From Eriocheir sinensis (taxonomy: Eukaryota; Arthropoda; Malacostraca; Decapoda; Varunidae): 64,000 nt of DNA. Of the stretch, positions 1 to 18,044 are shown piece after piece. The translations under genes were made by a program, and so were the position numbers. Each line of letters starts with the position of its first letter. The first letter of the stretch is position 1. The notes beneath the pieces are model-generated. The model was not told the DNA's origin. It saw only the letters and a list, made by a program, of their open reading frames with translations, and ran no database searches. The stretch covers positions 4,812,920 to 4,876,919 of the forward strand of contig NC_066549.1 in NCBI RefSeq assembly GCF_024679095.1. Reading direction: 5' to 3'.

Positions 1-1343
1 GTCGTGGACATGGAAGCTCAGTACTATTCCGAGAAAACAAAATAATAGCTCGAAAAATTATTTACATGATACATCCTAGAAAAATTAAGTTGACTAAACT
101 GTCATTAGGATACATGGTAATGGAGCTATTTGGAATAGTAAAAAGAAAAAGGAACAATCCTTGAAGAAGATCTGCTACACACTGAACCTTCGAGTCACAC
201 CTTGACACAAAACTGTCGCAGAGAAACACTCATCCGTTGCGTGACAATTAATTGCCAGTGTCGTTACCCTCGGCACGCCTTCGAGACGGGTGGGGTTTAC
301 AACAATAGATAAGGTTGTGTGAAAAGAGGTAATGTTATCCGTAGAGTCTCCTAATAGTTACAATGTGATAACAAGGACAAGTCTGGAGGACCTTAGAAGC
401 ATCGGCAGTCAGCACCACTAACTCCTAATACTCCGTTTTTCAGGTCTACAGTACTATAAAAGAAAATCCTGTCACCAAGTTGTGAAATCACTGTTGTAAC
501 AAATCTCACTGAAATATATAACTCCAGCATAATTGATAAAAGTAATTCCAGCATTAATAAACATCAAATTAAAAAGACAAATTTCCACCTATCCCCCGAT
601 CGTAACGAACGTGGATGACTGACATCTGTGACGCCAAAAATAATTCCCGTAACGGGTAACAGTGGTATGTCAAGCAAAGGGTAAGTAAGACTTGTCTGCT
701 TACTTCCAAAGCTTACAGGTATTCACATGCTGGTTACAATAAAAGTTAGGGACAGCATCTGCTCAAGTTTAGTTAAGTCTGTCATTGCAGAGAAAAAGTC
801 TGTTTTAAGCAGAAGCACATGAGGTTCAGGTTAAATTGTACCTATCCCTATGTTAGTCTACACCCTCGGTTATTACGGCTCCAATTAAATTAAGACTGAC
901 TGCCTTGCATCAACTCAGCAATAAAAGAAAATAGTGGGTTAGAGTGAGAAGTATTACTCAAGCACTCCCCTTCTCGCATGAAAAAGATGCAGGCAAAAGC
1001 TCCGGAACCAAACATAAATTAGTAGATGCGAGGATGCAGGTTATAGTCGTGTGGGGGAAAGATAGACAAAGCAGCGTCAGGCTGAACCTCAAGCCGGCGC
1101 TAGTCTTTGGAGACGATCACTATGCACCATTCTGTGCAAAAAAAAAGATCGTAAAGCTCAAATTTCCATCCACCCATATATCTGACTATTTCTGCCTAAA
1201 CCACGGGTAAAAGAACACATCAAGGATTTTTTTATTTTTTTATTACCGCTGGTGACACCCAAAAAGGTTTAGGTCAGAGGGTCGCGAAGGCCCCCCTCCC
1301 CGACGAACGTGTCGACGGCAAAAGAAGCTTCAAAAAGGACCCA
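1..1343. other. AT-rich stretch, nothing recognised
   Basis: No long reading frame with recognisable motifs, no clear repeat and no RNA-like structure was seen. It lies downstream of the minus-strand Gag-like remnant, where a retroelement would carry its pol gene, but no protease, RT or integrase motifs could be read here. Confidence 0.4.
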
Positions 1344-2111
1344 AAATTACTTTAAGTGCCATAAAAGTTGGCTGATAAAACCGTGTAGGTTGCCAGTGGG
1401 GCTGTAGTCAAGGGATACTGCACTCCTTCGAAGAGGAACTTTAAGGACAATCATGTACACAAGGAACTCTAGTAATAATCCAGCATTAGCTACAGAAATG
1501 GTTTCTCCATCTGTCCAGTTACCTTGTTTAAAACACGAGATCAAATCAGTAGATAGCCTATAGGCGTCCACTGGCCTGTTAAAAAGGCCACTCGTTTGCA
1601 GTGTCCACAGCAAAATATACACCCTTTATGAGGCTGTGTTGCCCATCTTCCCCAAATGTTTCAAGAAAAAGTGACCGAAACGCATCATAATCCTTCCGTC
1701 CAGTGAACGCGCTCCTGTTTATGAGGGCCGTGCTCCCGTTCCCGGGATTGACCTTCGAGCGGCTGAGAGATATTTAATCTCCCAGATTTGACACGAATGA
1801 AATGTCCATGACAATCTCACTTTGAAACAAGAAGTCCCTGGCCGAACAATCTGCCTCCCTTGCTACCCTGCGAAAGGCCTAACTGCTGTTGCTGTTAGCG
1901 GGTGATTAGGGGCAGAAGCCATTGTGGGATTAGTAAGGTAAGTAAATACCTCTTGGTTGCTCATGCAGCGTAGGAGGAGGCACCCTTTGAAGACTGCTAC
2001 ACTCCTTACATGACAGTTACCGTTATCCGTGACGGCACTGTCATTTCTCTCTACCCACCCCTCATAGTCCTCGGTGAGAGCTTGTAACTTCGGGTCAGGT
2101 TTCTCTGCCAT
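1344..2111 (-). pseudogene. Decayed retrotransposon Gag-like gene
   Basis: Read leftwards from an ATG at 2111, the first frame gives about 82 residues (begins MAEKPDPKLQALTEDYEGW) and stops near 1863. A shifted frame then continues with a helical segment containing SARDFLFQSEIVMD, an in-frame TAA near 1776, and a block with SAFTGRKDYDAFRSLFLETFG. A second shift near 1580 leads to a final open block ending at the stop near 1347. The pieces lie in order and read as one protein broken by one stop and two frameshifts. The charged, helical, Cys-poor composition and the 'ARDFL..' and 'DY..FR..FL..FG' pattern resemble capsid-like Gag domains of LTR retrotransposons (inference; no zinc knuckle seen). 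A decayed host gene is the alternative. Confidence 0.45.
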
Positions 2112-2289
2112 TAAAAAGAGTTACTAGTAAAATGAGGAGTAAAATGGTAAAAGAAAAAAAAATTATCGCTGCAAAAATAATTAAAGTAATAATCATTCAC
2201 CGCTAAGTATGTGCTCACTCCTCCCCGATGCTTTTAAAATGCATAATAAAAGAGGAAAAAGAATAATGAGTGAGGCTTAGCAAGACAAA

Positions 2290-2488
2290 ACTTCTCCACT
2301 GAAATAAAACACACAAAAGAAAGGAGAAAAGAAAATGAATGATTATACATAAAATGCGTAACAATGTTACTCAAGAAAAATATTAAACATCTCCACTGTG
2401 CAATAAAACACACAAAAGAAAGGAGAAAAGAAAATGAATGATTATACATAAAATGCGTAACAATGCTACTCAAGAAAAATATTAAACA
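2290..2488. repeat. Two-copy tandem duplication (~98 bp)
   Basis: A segment starting at the 'ctccactg' near 2293 recurs from 2391 with few differences; both copies share an A-rich core and 'gattatacataaaatgcg'. A simple tandem duplication. Confidence 0.85.
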
Positions 2489-3868
2489 CCCACACGCCAG
2501 AAAAATCAACAGCTGAAAAATCTAATAGATTAGATACGGCCCCTCACGCCTAAACACGTGAACATAATAATAGTAATTCACCTGAAATCATGTTACAAGT
2601 GGTGTAATTACTTAAACCGTATGTAGTGTCAGCTAAAATGTGTTAAAAACCTTGAAGACAGCAACTCGATACCCCACTACTCAGCACGCTTGCGTCCTTC
2701 CCCCCGCCGGTGGCTGGGGCAGGATGCAAGGGCGGCAGGGTCTGCCGTCCGTCGGCTGGTAGCGGTGGTGGGAGGGGCGGCGGGCAGACAATATACGCCC
2801 ACCAGTCACCCTCAAAGGTCCGAGTTGTCTGGCGAAGAAAAGTGCTCACCTACGACAGGCTGTGTCGTAGGAAGAAACAAGTGCCTAGACACCTCCGAGG
2901 AAACTTGGTTGTGCGAGGCGGGGCGCGCGGGGTGTGTGGCTGGGTTGTGCGGGGCGGGGCTTGCCCTCGGGTGTGGCTGGGTGCTGACTTGACGCTCACG
3001 GAGCAGGAAGCTCGCGCGCTGCCTCAGCAGAACGCTTGGTACACACTTCACTGTCTCTGCCCTCACACACTGTCACTGAAGTTACGGTTGAGAGAGAGAT
3101 ATAACAATTCGGAGTAGTTCGTAACCACGCTGCACATCATTTATGTTAACGACTTTTAGGGGTTATTTTTAAGGTGGCGAATGTTAAGTGTTATAGTTAA
3201 ATGTTTAAGGCGCGAACTGTTGTCTCATGTCAGGTCCGGTGTACCGTTGCCTGCGTTCTCCAGTTGATTGAAGTGGTTGAGACAACACAATAGCCTTTAC
3301 TTAAGTGATGTGTGGCCGAGCGGTAGCCGTTATAAGTTCACTTTAGTTTACTTTTCCAAACTGATAAAATGATCCAGAATTTGAATTATGCCGTAACTAT
3401 TTTTGTTATTAAATACCAGCTGCGTAGCAAAGAGAATTGTTTTTTGTTTGAAGTGAAAAAAAATCGATTTTTTTTTCATATAATTATAATGATTTTTTTG
3501 TGTGTGTGTGTGTGTGTTTGTCCAAACTTTTTTTACATAAAAAAATATGTAAAACCCCTCTATGCACTGCGCTTGCTAAAAAAATTATAGAAGATACCAG
3601 AAGGATAATCACTTTCGGTTAGAGAGGGGTGTTCGTTTTCACTTCTCGAAGGCTTTGAATATGTAGGAACGCGTATAATAGGTATAGGAATGCTATTCCA
3701 GACTTTGCTAGTGAAAGGAATGAAAGAAATAAAATAATTGTAAACACTTGCATTTGGAATTTAGACAGCATAGGAATGGCCTTGGTAAAATTAACATCGG
3801 TATGACGTAGGAGTTATCCTCAACATTTGATTTTATTTTTTCCACTTGATACTCTTGAGAGTCTCGCT
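2489..3868. other. Intergenic; GC-rich island at 2690-3060
   Basis: The flanks are AT-rich, but about 2690-3060 is clearly GC- and CpG-rich. Overlapping frames on both strands there look like composition effects, not genes. It could be a promoter or CpG-rich first exon for the + strand MEA1-like gene about 8 kb downstream (inference; no core promoter element identified). A short (GT)n lies near 3497-3518. Confidence 0.3.
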
Positions 3869-4040
3869 AGAGCTCGGGTTTACAGGTGTTTATTAGGGCA
3901 GCATGTTGGTTGTCTTCTCCCACTCGGCGATGACAGAAAATTATCGGCTTGTAACGGCGGGGGGGACTTGGACCCGGCTCCTCCAAGACACTGCACCCTT
4001 ATGCTAACCACTAATCTCCCGCCTAAAAGTTTCGGCTGAA
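3869..4040 (-). mobile_element. Diverged tRNA-derived SINE, SINE-A tail
   Basis: Minus-strand relative of the SINEs at 29993 and 25700: the 'cccactcggcg(a/g)tgac' block and the 'gcagcatgt' block are shared, followed by a degraded tRNA-like head near 4010-4040. Confidence 0.55.
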
Positions 4041-4333
4041 TATGATAGCGATGCTTATCTAGTTCTTACTGTTACGTACTGAAACAGAAAAATCAATCAA
4101 TTTATCAATGTGGGCATACGCCGGGGGAGCGTCGCCTCGCCCACCCAACGACGCCAAGCCAGGGGCCCTCCGGGCAAGGCTCCATGCAGGTCCCCTTCTG
4201 ATCCTAAGTTATTAGAACTTTTTGTTTCCATACTTTCCCGATTTCCACTGTTGCTAAAATCTCCATATAGCAGTAACCATATATATTTTATCCTCTATAT
4301 TCTGCGATACTATGTGAATAATTATATCCTACG

Positions 4334-4530
<197 letters not shown>

Positions 4531-4871
4531 TAACAGATAATGACAAGAATAAGAATTATAGTAATAATAATAATAATAATAGGCCACTGGCTAAAAAGTT
4601 TTACACCCACACCAATAACGGTATTTAACTAAACCTATTTTTACAAAGTTAATTATCGATATATTTTATACAAGCGGAAGAGATAAATCTACGTTTCAAA
4701 CATATATTTGCTGACCGTAGATTTGAACAATTATCGCACATGTATGTTCTCGTACACCCAGCGTTACCAGACTTTCGTATTCAGGTCATTGCATTCAAGT
4801 TTCAGACCCAAAACCGTCGTACCCTTACAAATAACGATATTCAATTAAAGTTATTGTTAAAACCGTTAATT

Positions 4872-5094
4872 ATTGATGTTTCTTTTGCAATAGTTAATGG
4901 GTCAGAAACCGGAAGATACAATGTGCTTCCACCCCTCTCATCAACTATTTCCAAAGGCCGACAAAGAGGTCAGTCAGGTTCTAGTAAGTGTTTCTTTAGA
5001 TACACCGTACAGAGGAAGGGTCAGACTACCAAAAGGGTCATAGACTACCCCTGGAAATGCCCAAAACTCCTACGAAAGCCTTATCAAATATGTG
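4872..5094 (+). mobile_element. Harbinger-like MITE copy, 5' end altered
   Basis: Shares 'gtgtttctttag', 'cagaggaagggtca', 'gaaatgcccaaaactcctac' and 'gaaagcctt' with the well-bounded MITE at 27452-27673. Its 3' end runs straight into the 52-bp tandem array that follows. Confidence 0.6.
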
Positions 5095-5521
5095 AGCTTG
5101 GGCGCCGAAATGCTTAAAAATGTGACCCCAAGTCCGATAATGTAGTAACTTGGGCGCCGAAATGTTTAAAAATATGACCCCAAGTCCAATAATGTAGTAA
5201 CTTGGGCGCCGAAATGTTTAAAAATATGACCCAAAGTCCGATAAACTGGTAACTTGGCGCGGAGATGTTTAAAATTATGACCCCAAATCCGATAATCTAT
5301 AGTAACTTGGGCGCCGAAATTTTTAAAAATATGACCCAAAGTCCGATAAACTGGTAACTTGGCGCCGAAATGTTTAAAAATATGACCCCAAATCCGATAA
5401 TCTGATAACTTGGCTCCGAAATGTTTAAAAATATGACCCTAAATCCGGTAATCTGGAAACTTGGGCGCCGAAATGTTTAAAAATATGCTCTCAAGTCCGA
5501 TAATCTGGTAACTTGGCGCCT
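5095..5521. repeat. 52-bp minisatellite, ~8 copies
   Basis: Units of 51-54 bp, each with 'cttgg(g)cgccgaaatg', 'tttaaaaatatgaccc' and 'tccgataat', start near 5095, 5149, 5201, 5253, 5306, 5358, 5409 and 5460. The unit resembles the 3' terminal sequence of the Harbinger-like MITE at 27452-27673, so the array probably arose by amplification of a MITE end. Confidence 0.9.
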
Positions 5522-6170
5522 TTAATCAGGACTTACATTTTCAACCGCTTCAGGCTCTTGATACGATAATTTTTTAAGGACATATAAAAGATGCGTCGAA
5601 TTCTCAAGTGTTTTACCTGTTCCTGGCGTAGAAATCTTGCAAAACTACCGCCAAAAATATGAAAACACTCATGGAAACTCCTACAACTTCTACGAGATCG
5701 AGCCTCTTGAAATAGATATCCAAAGGCCTCGAGACGTTTGAGAATAAGAAAAAAAAATGGGCCCTGGTAACTTTGCGTGCCCCGTTAGTCGTATATATTC
5801 TAGTTCTCCTTTTATTGTGTATCCCCGTTTCTAAACTACTACTAAGTCAAGTGTCTCTATATCGTAGCTATGAGAAAATATGTGATTTCTAAATACTAAC
5901 GAAAAACTTGTAAGAAAAATTATTTGACGAGGTCCGCCTGCATAATTCTTTTTTTTGTAGTTCCAAGGCAGCAACCAGATGGCACGTCGATCTCAGTGGA
6001 GGACCCCATTATTGATGTTTCTTTTTCAATATTCATGGATCAGAAACCGGGAAACTCAATGTGCTAAGTCTGATAATCTGCTTGTAAGTTTGCGTGTCCG
6101 GTTAGTTGTTAATTACTCATGTTTCTTTTGTAATAGTTATGAATCAGAAACCGGGAATTGCAATGGGCCG
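5522..6170. other. Repeat-rich stretch, no gene
   Basis: Contains recurrences of 'attgatgtttctttt(g/t)caat' with 'tcagaaaccggg' (6010-6060, 6115-6155; also at 4872) and of 'gcgtgccccgttagtc' (5776, also 6392). These look like fragments of the same family as the flanking MITE and array. No coding region is supported. Confidence 0.5.
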
Positions 6171-6375
6171 TATTTTTAAACATTTAACAAGGTTTTCGTA
6201 GGAGTTTGGGGCAATTCTAGGAGTAGTTTTATGACCTTAGTGGTAGTTTGACCCTTCTTCTGTATACCATGCACCTAAAAAAAACACTCATTAGAGCCCG
6301 ATTGATCCCCGCTTTGATCTTTAAAAATAGTTGATGTAAGAAGCGAAAGTGTCTTATAATACTGACCAATGTGAT
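6171..6375 (-). mobile_element. Harbinger-like MITE, inverted copy
   Basis: Reverse complement of the family at 27452: ends 'gaagcgaaagtgtcttataat' near 6340-6360 and carries 'gtttgacccttc' and 'taggagt' blocks in inverse order. No target duplication is readable. Confidence 0.6.
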
Positions 6376-6716
6376 AATCTGGTAAGTTTGCGTGCCCCGT
6401 TAGTCCGCCAGAATGTAAACAATAACTTGGTCTTGGTCTTGGCTCGGGATGTAAACAATAACAAACGCTGTGGAGGGAGGACCAGCGCGAGGAAAAGCGT
6501 GGCAAGGAAGGGGAAGAAGGAATAACCAGAGTAATACAACTAGAAAGCAAAGTGTGTGAATAAGCAGAAGAGGGAATCAGGAGGAGGAGGAGACACGAAG
6601 CGATACAAGGTCAAAAGAAGAAGGTGGGGGTTCTGACCTTCAACAAAGCTCGTCACTCGGAAACGAAAGTCAAGCGTTGAAAGACATCATCTGCTGCAGT
6701 ACAGGAGAGGTTTGGG

Positions 6717-7306
6717 TAAAGATTCGTTTTAGGTCCGTGCCAGTATCTCATAATCTACTTTATGAAACATCACTATCTCTTCATATATCTTTTCTAGTAA
6801 CCTTCAACAGTCATGGAAACGCATTGAAAATCCAATTCAAGGACTTTTTTTTACTCTTGAAAATAGGGGATAATGTTTACGAAAGCGCGTCGCCTCCTCT
6901 GGTAGCAGCCGCTGCGACGCTGCAGCCGCCTCAGCCATAAAATAGCTCGCTGAGGGTTTAGGGTTGGGGAGCATATTTAAACTACTCCAACCGAACTTTA
7001 CAACCTACTAACGGGGGGCTGCGCCCCCCTGGACCCCCCTCCACATGTATATGTGACTTATTTCAGCGAGGAGGTATTTCTCGCAACACCGGCTGCAGTG
7101 TCACCGCGGTCACCACCAGAGGAGGCGACACGCTTTCGTAAACGTTATCCCCTATTTTCAAGAGTAAAAAAAATCCTTGAATTGGATTTTCAAAGCGTTT
7201 CCATGACCGTTGAAGGTTTGTCGAAAAGATATATGAAGAGATACTGATGTTTCATAAGGTAGGTAATGAGATACTGGCATGGACCTAAAACGAATCTCAA
7301 CCGAGG
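6717..7306. mobile_element. Foldback element with ~185-bp arms
   Basis: 6717-6903 is repeated inverted at about 7118-7306, with the same 'gtccgtgccagtatctca', 'tatgaaacatca', 'cttgaaaatagggg' and 'tttacgaaagcg' blocks in reverse order. The ~215-bp loop (6904-7117) contains an internal hairpin of G and C runs near 7012-7042. No transposase frame is present, so it is best read as a non-autonomous foldback/MITE. Confidence 0.8.
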
Positions 7307-7318
7307 TTTGTCCTAGAT

Positions 7319-7905
7319 ATGTGCATAGTATCAGTATCGGTAGTATCGGCCTGTTTTGTCCCCTTCATATTCTTTCTCTTCTTTGTTTGTTTTTATGTTG
7401 ATTATTTTCTTCTTTTTCTTCTTATTCCTCCTATTATTTGCTCTTATTTGTCCTTTCCATCTTCTTCTATGTCAATTACTTTCTTCTTTTTCCTCTTATT
7501 CCTCCTTTTATTTGCTCTTATTTGTCCTTTCCATCTTCTTCCATGTCAATTATTCTTTTTTTTTTTCTTTTTTTTTTTTTTTAGTATCGACCTTTATTTG
7601 TTTTATCGGTATTGGCAGGTTAAAAATATGACCGATACTCCAGTACTTTTCTGGCTTATTTATTATGTGATTTGAGACTTTTTTTACTCAACTTTTCATC
7701 CCATTATAGCTCTTTCCAAAATTCTCATTTCTAATTTTAAAATATATACAATTCCATACTTTTATAATTTTAGTTATTTATGTAATCAAAACAAGAATGT
7801 ATTGGTATTGGCTAAATATCAGCCAAGTGTTAGTATTTGAGTATCAGTATCGGTATCAGCTGAAAAGTGAGTATCAGTATCGGTATCTTCCAACATCGTA
7901 TAACA
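7319..7905. mobile_element. Element bounded by 'gtatcggtat' ends
   Basis: Both ends carry GTATCAGTATCGGTA-type sequence (7325-7350 and 7843-7892). The interior is pyrimidine-rich with a tandem ~79-bp duplication ('ctcttatttgtcctttccat' at 7440 and 7518) and a T run. It resembles the element at 49637-50371. Long frames in the pyrimidine tract give only Phe/Leu/Ser-rich products and are rejected. Confidence 0.4.
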
Positions 7906-8224
7906 GCATATTTCTAGTTTATAACCCAAGCATTTGCCGAGAACGGAAACTGCTGAGGAAGGCAAAACAGTGTGGAAAGAATAGATTACCTGGGCGGTCA
8001 TTTTCTGAAACACTGATGCTAACCAACCCATCTCTCCTAACATAACCTTCTTAGAAATGGTAACCCTGTGACCCAAAAATAAAATAAGTTACCAAAGATG
8101 CTCACCTAATCTCAGCTTGCATGATCAATAATTATCTGTCAAGGAATCTGTTGCACTGTGGTGGTTGTCACTTTTTTCTGATGGATTTTATTGTAATATT
8201 CATCAAATATATCAAGATCTTTGA
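7906..8224. other. Nothing recognised
   Basis: Unique-looking AT-rich sequence without recognisable coding motifs or repeats. Confidence 0.35.
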
Positions 8225-8383
8225 AGAGAAGAGCATCAAGACACCTCTCCACCCAAGATTGACCGCTCTTTTGGCCACTCTACTTTTACCTTTCTTAGGA
8301 GCAGCATTTAACAGGCTTTTTTCTACACTTTTTTATGCCCTTGAGGTGCTTCATGTCCTGTAAAAAAAAATATATATATATAT
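8225..8383 (+). mobile_element. 3' tail of the LINE-1c family
   Basis: 'agacacctctccac', 'ttggccactc', 'aggagcagc' and 'gcccttgaggtg' match, in order, the 3' end of the LINE copies at 36915-38960 and 26951-29658. It ends in A8-9 followed by (TA)n at 8360-8383, showing that this LINE family terminates in an A run plus TA repeats. Confidence 0.75.
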
Positions 8384-9294
8384 CATTTATTTCCCTTGGC
8401 ATTAGTTTGTTTTTGCTATAAAGTTTTTTCTTCTCTCTCCACTTGAATTTACTGCCACTATCACAGTTCCTCTATCATGTACTGCATTTGACAGCTACAA
8501 GTTATTTTATTCTTCCGAATATGTTTTGCTCTTGTTCTTGGATAGGAGGGCCGGATGAGGGAGTTAAGGTTAGGATGAGATAAATGCATATTAAACTTTG
8601 CCTTGTGAAATTGTGAGTGATTGACGGCCGTGGAGTTGGTGGTGGCCGGTGGCAGTTGGGTTTGCCTTTCCCATGGCCGTGTGAGGGTCTAATCGCTTAT
8701 TTTACTCCTGTTACTATGCATTGTGATGACATAATTTTGTTTTTTTGTGAGTCATGGTGCATTTCTTACTAATTTACATTATATATATTTTCTAAAATCA
8801 CTACTTTTTGGGAGGGGGGAGAATTCAGAAACCAGTAGTCTTTGACACATAGTTACCAGATTACCTTAAAACACATCAAAACTTATTAGGAAAAAGTTTC
8901 ATCCAAGATTTATTAATAGGTGATTTTATAGATATTTCCAGGATAATTGGTAAACTTATGTTATAGAGCTTATGAAAGACACCATTGAAACATTTCTTGT
9001 GACATGATTTGCTGAGTCTTAAAAGAATTTGATAACCACTTCTGTCACAAATGATGTTTATAATTATATATTAATTAAAAGATAAAAATATCATTCACAC
9101 CTTTGCTTGCATACTGCTCCACAAGACATGAAGGGTAGTACTAGTATCATCTAAAAACAAAAAATAAAATAACCTAATTTGACCTAATCCAAACTAAATT
9201 AACCTAGACAGTAAACTAAATACATCTAATGAGTCACCTATCACCTGGAATAGTATCTTAGCCTTACCAGATTGTAGCCTATCCAACACTCACT
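8384..9294. other. Nothing recognised
   Basis: AT-rich sequence with no coding motifs. A few CCTAA-like words near 9168-9215 are too degenerate to be a telomeric array. Confidence 0.35.
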
Positions 9295-9505
9295 CCAGAC
9301 CCACTCTCCAAAATGTGCAGGGCAGCAATATCACTTTGTTGGTTCACGAGTAACACTGCCATGTAAAACACGCTGCCCCTTTTGCCACTAGGCGATGACT
9401 TAAAAAATCAGCTTGTTTCAGTGGGAACAAACCGAGTCCACAGTAGGTCCTCGGGCTCACCACGCTTGCACACTGACTACTCAGCCACCACCTCCCCTGC
9501 TTCTA
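9295..9505 (-). mobile_element. Diverged tRNA-SINE
   Basis: Minus-strand SINE remnant: 'ccactaggcgatgact' followed by a degraded head with 'ccacgcttgcacactgactactcagccacc', the reverse of a tRNA box A-like start (compare 25990-26005). Confidence 0.5.
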
Positions 9506-9507
9506 GG

Positions 9508-9716
9508 GTTGTAAAATTCCTGGGAATTTTGATCTGGGAAACTTTCCATGGGAATTTTTGGGAACTTTGAGAATTTAAAAAAATACAAATTTCCTCATGG
9601 GACCTTTTGGCTTTTATTTTTCAGACTGAGGTTATTGTTGTTTCTATAGACTTCAATTTTAGGGGGCTGTTAGTAATTGTCCCTTATCCCTTTGGTAATA
9701 CAGGTGACACAAAGCA

Positions 9717-9799
<83 letters not shown>

Positions 9800-10113
9800 G
9801 GGATACTGATACGTAAGTAAAACGTGTAATGCACTAATTATAAAACTACAACTTACCTAGGAAATAAGTATGTAGGTTAACCCTATCCAGAATTGTATAA
9901 CTCCAAGCAAGCCTACAATAGCATGGATATAGGTATTTTAATTCTATGGGAATGCAATTTTTTATTGCTTGAATTTTTTTAATTAATGGTTACATTAACC
10001 AAAATTGGTTTATTTATTACTACACATTAATACATATGTGAAAATTCCCCAAAATTCCTAAAAATTCCCAGTACTTGAAAATTTCCAGAAAATTTCCCAC
10101 CCTTTGCAACCCT
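9508..10113. mobile_element. Non-autonomous hAT-like element
   Basis: Starts 'tagggttgtaaaattcc' and ends 'tttgcaaccctata', giving inverted ends TAGGGTTGYAAA. The ends also share subterminal 'gggaattt'/'aaattccc' motifs on opposite strands (9518-9570 and 10040-10095). The ends resemble hAT termini (inference); an 8-bp target duplication is not clear. A (GA)n tract lies inside. Confidence 0.55.
9721..9796. repeat. (GA)n microsatellite
   Basis: Uninterrupted GA dinucleotides inside the hAT-like element. Confidence 0.98.
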
Positions 10114-10255
10114 ATACATGCATTAGTAGAAGAACTACAATAACACAGTGAAAAAAAATCCCATAATGCAACACCACTGAGTGCCAAGGATCAAACCCAG
10201 CCTTCTGAGGAGAAGTCAAACCAAATGAGCCACCAATGAGTGAAAAGGTCTCTTC
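10114..10255 (-). mobile_element. tRNA-derived SINE copy 1 (SINE-B)
   Basis: Read leftwards it has a box A-like 'tggctcatttggt', a box B-like 'gggtttgatcctt' and the family tail 'cagtggtgttgcattatggg'. Two related copies follow at 10325 and 10570. Confidence 0.65.
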
Positions 10256-10324
10256 TATGGCCTGTACCTGACACCCCAGTCCCCCAGCCCCTATTGCGCA
10301 TATGGTGTATATAAACATTAGAGA

Positions 10325-10440
10325 AACTACAATATCCCTGTAAAAAAAATCCTGTAATGCAACACCTCTGAGTGCTGGGGATTGAACCCGGGCCTACACT
10401 GTGTTATTGCAGTTTCTTTAATATATCTATACACCCTAAG
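10325..10440 (-). mobile_element. tRNA-derived SINE copy 2 (SINE-B)
   Basis: Same tail ('tgcaacacctctgagtgct' on the + strand) and box B ('attgaacccgggcc') as the copies on either side; the head is lost. Confidence 0.6.
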
Positions 10441-10569
10441 TGTTATAGGGATTGATTAAAAGCATCTCCAGCTACCATGAGTGTGAGCGGGATTGCCTTA
10501 ACATTCATGTCCACAGTGGGAACTGGGGTGTCAGGTATAGGCCACCTCTGGTTCAGTGACGTTTTAGCT

Positions 10570-10672
10570 CATCGATGGCTCAGTTAGTTTGCTGCCCTGA
10601 TTTCTATTCAGAAGGCCCAGGTTTGATCCCCAGCACTCAGTGGTGTTGCATTACAGGATTTGTTGGTATTCA
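10570..10672 (+). mobile_element. tRNA-derived SINE copy 3 (SINE-B)
   Basis: Plus-strand copy: 'gatggctcagttagtttgc' (box A-like), 'ggtttgatccccagc' (box B-like), then 'cagtggtgttgcattacagg'. Opposite orientation to copies 1 and 2. Confidence 0.65.
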
Positions 10673-11200
10673 AGAAGTGCAAATGCTGCATAAAGATATA
10701 ATAGTGAACAATTTAGAAATTCTATCTTCTCCCCTTATTTTGGCCTGCAGTATATCCTGCATGACATCATTCATTTGAGACTTATCTTACTACTTTGATT
10801 TCATAATTGTCAGTTTAGTTATGGTATTGATTAATAAAAAGATAAAATTCGCTTAAGATAAGGCACTTCCCATAGCTGAGTTGTGTAGTTGGAGGAGAGG
10901 AAGCAAAACTTTCCATACATCCTGTGCACTGATTGGTTGTAGAAATTATCACAAATTTCAAGAATATGTCCAAGCACATTCAAACAAGAATAAGAATGCT
11001 GAAAGGAACCCTGATTCAAACTGAGTGCACCATAAAATTCTTTTGACACAACTGATTAGGAAAGCCAAGGGTGACAGGATTGTGCAGTTGTAATGCTGTG
11101 AACAACTTAGTGGTTATGTATGTAAAAAAAATCATTAATCTCAATCTTAGATGTGTTTTCTTTCAATTCAAGTCTCAGTGAACTCATCTCCATACAGAGG

Positions 11201-17258
<6,058 letters not shown>

Positions 17259-18044
17259 TTGTAGATTTTTTTTTTTTTTTTTATATATATAATTTATGAA
17301 TATAGCTTTATCATTAATATTTCAATAAGAAGAGGACTAAGTGTGTATAAATATATAGTCTTTAGTTCAAAAGAATTTCCATTTATGCATGTTTTCTGTT
17401 ATTGAGCTTTTTTATTTCACAAAAAAATGTTTACCATTGTTAGTATAGATTACCCAAAAGCTGCAACTAAGGTCCAGCTCATCCATAGAGATCAGTAAGG
17501 CTGACGATATGTGTGGACAGTTCATGGTTACCAGCCCACTTTGTGACTAGCAAACTTCCCATTCAAAGGCACATTCAAATTTCACCCTTGGAATAACATC
17601 ATAACCATTTATTACTCCATGTCACCTTCATATATCTGGTAGTTTTGGAATATTTGGATTATATATACATATAAAAGCCAAATGTTTGAACTGATAGGGG
17701 TGTGGAGGATTAGATTTTGGACATGAAAGATTGAGTTCTGTCAGGATGCATAAGTAGTCTCCTCACACCTTTTACCTATCTGAGAATACAAATTTAAATG
17801 TTTAAATACTTTTATATGGCAGGGTTCTCAACCCATGAATCATTTTTGTCATCCTCCTTCATACAGATAGCCATTCTATGGTAAGGAGACCAGAATTGAA
17901 CTGTACAATCAGGATGATGTCTAACTAATGCTAGATATAGCTTGAGGAAGACAATGCTATGTTAATGTCTTTGTTGCCAAGTTGACTATCATCCTCTAAC
18001 CTAAATTGTCCAGTATTATCCATTGCTTTTTCTTATATCCAGTC
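17259..18044. other. MEA1 3' flank, no clear elements
   Basis: A T-run and short TA tract at 17266-17292 follow the stop. No canonical AATAAA was seen near the stop, so the mRNA end cannot be placed. The remaining sequence is AT-rich and unrecognised. Confidence 0.35.

Noticed and set aside
2643..3117. Overlapping frames on both strands
   Set aside because: GC-rich composition keeps several frames open; no conserved motif or splice pattern.
5095..5521. CRISPR-like regular spacing
   Set aside because: Adjacent tandem units without unique spacers in eukaryotic DNA; the same for the 35-bp array.
7319..7675. 118-codon hydrophobic frame
   Set aside because: Pyrimidine-rich tandem duplication; Phe/Leu/Ser bias follows from composition.
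9160..9220. Telomeric (CCTAA)n array
   Set aside because: Only a few scattered, irregular words.
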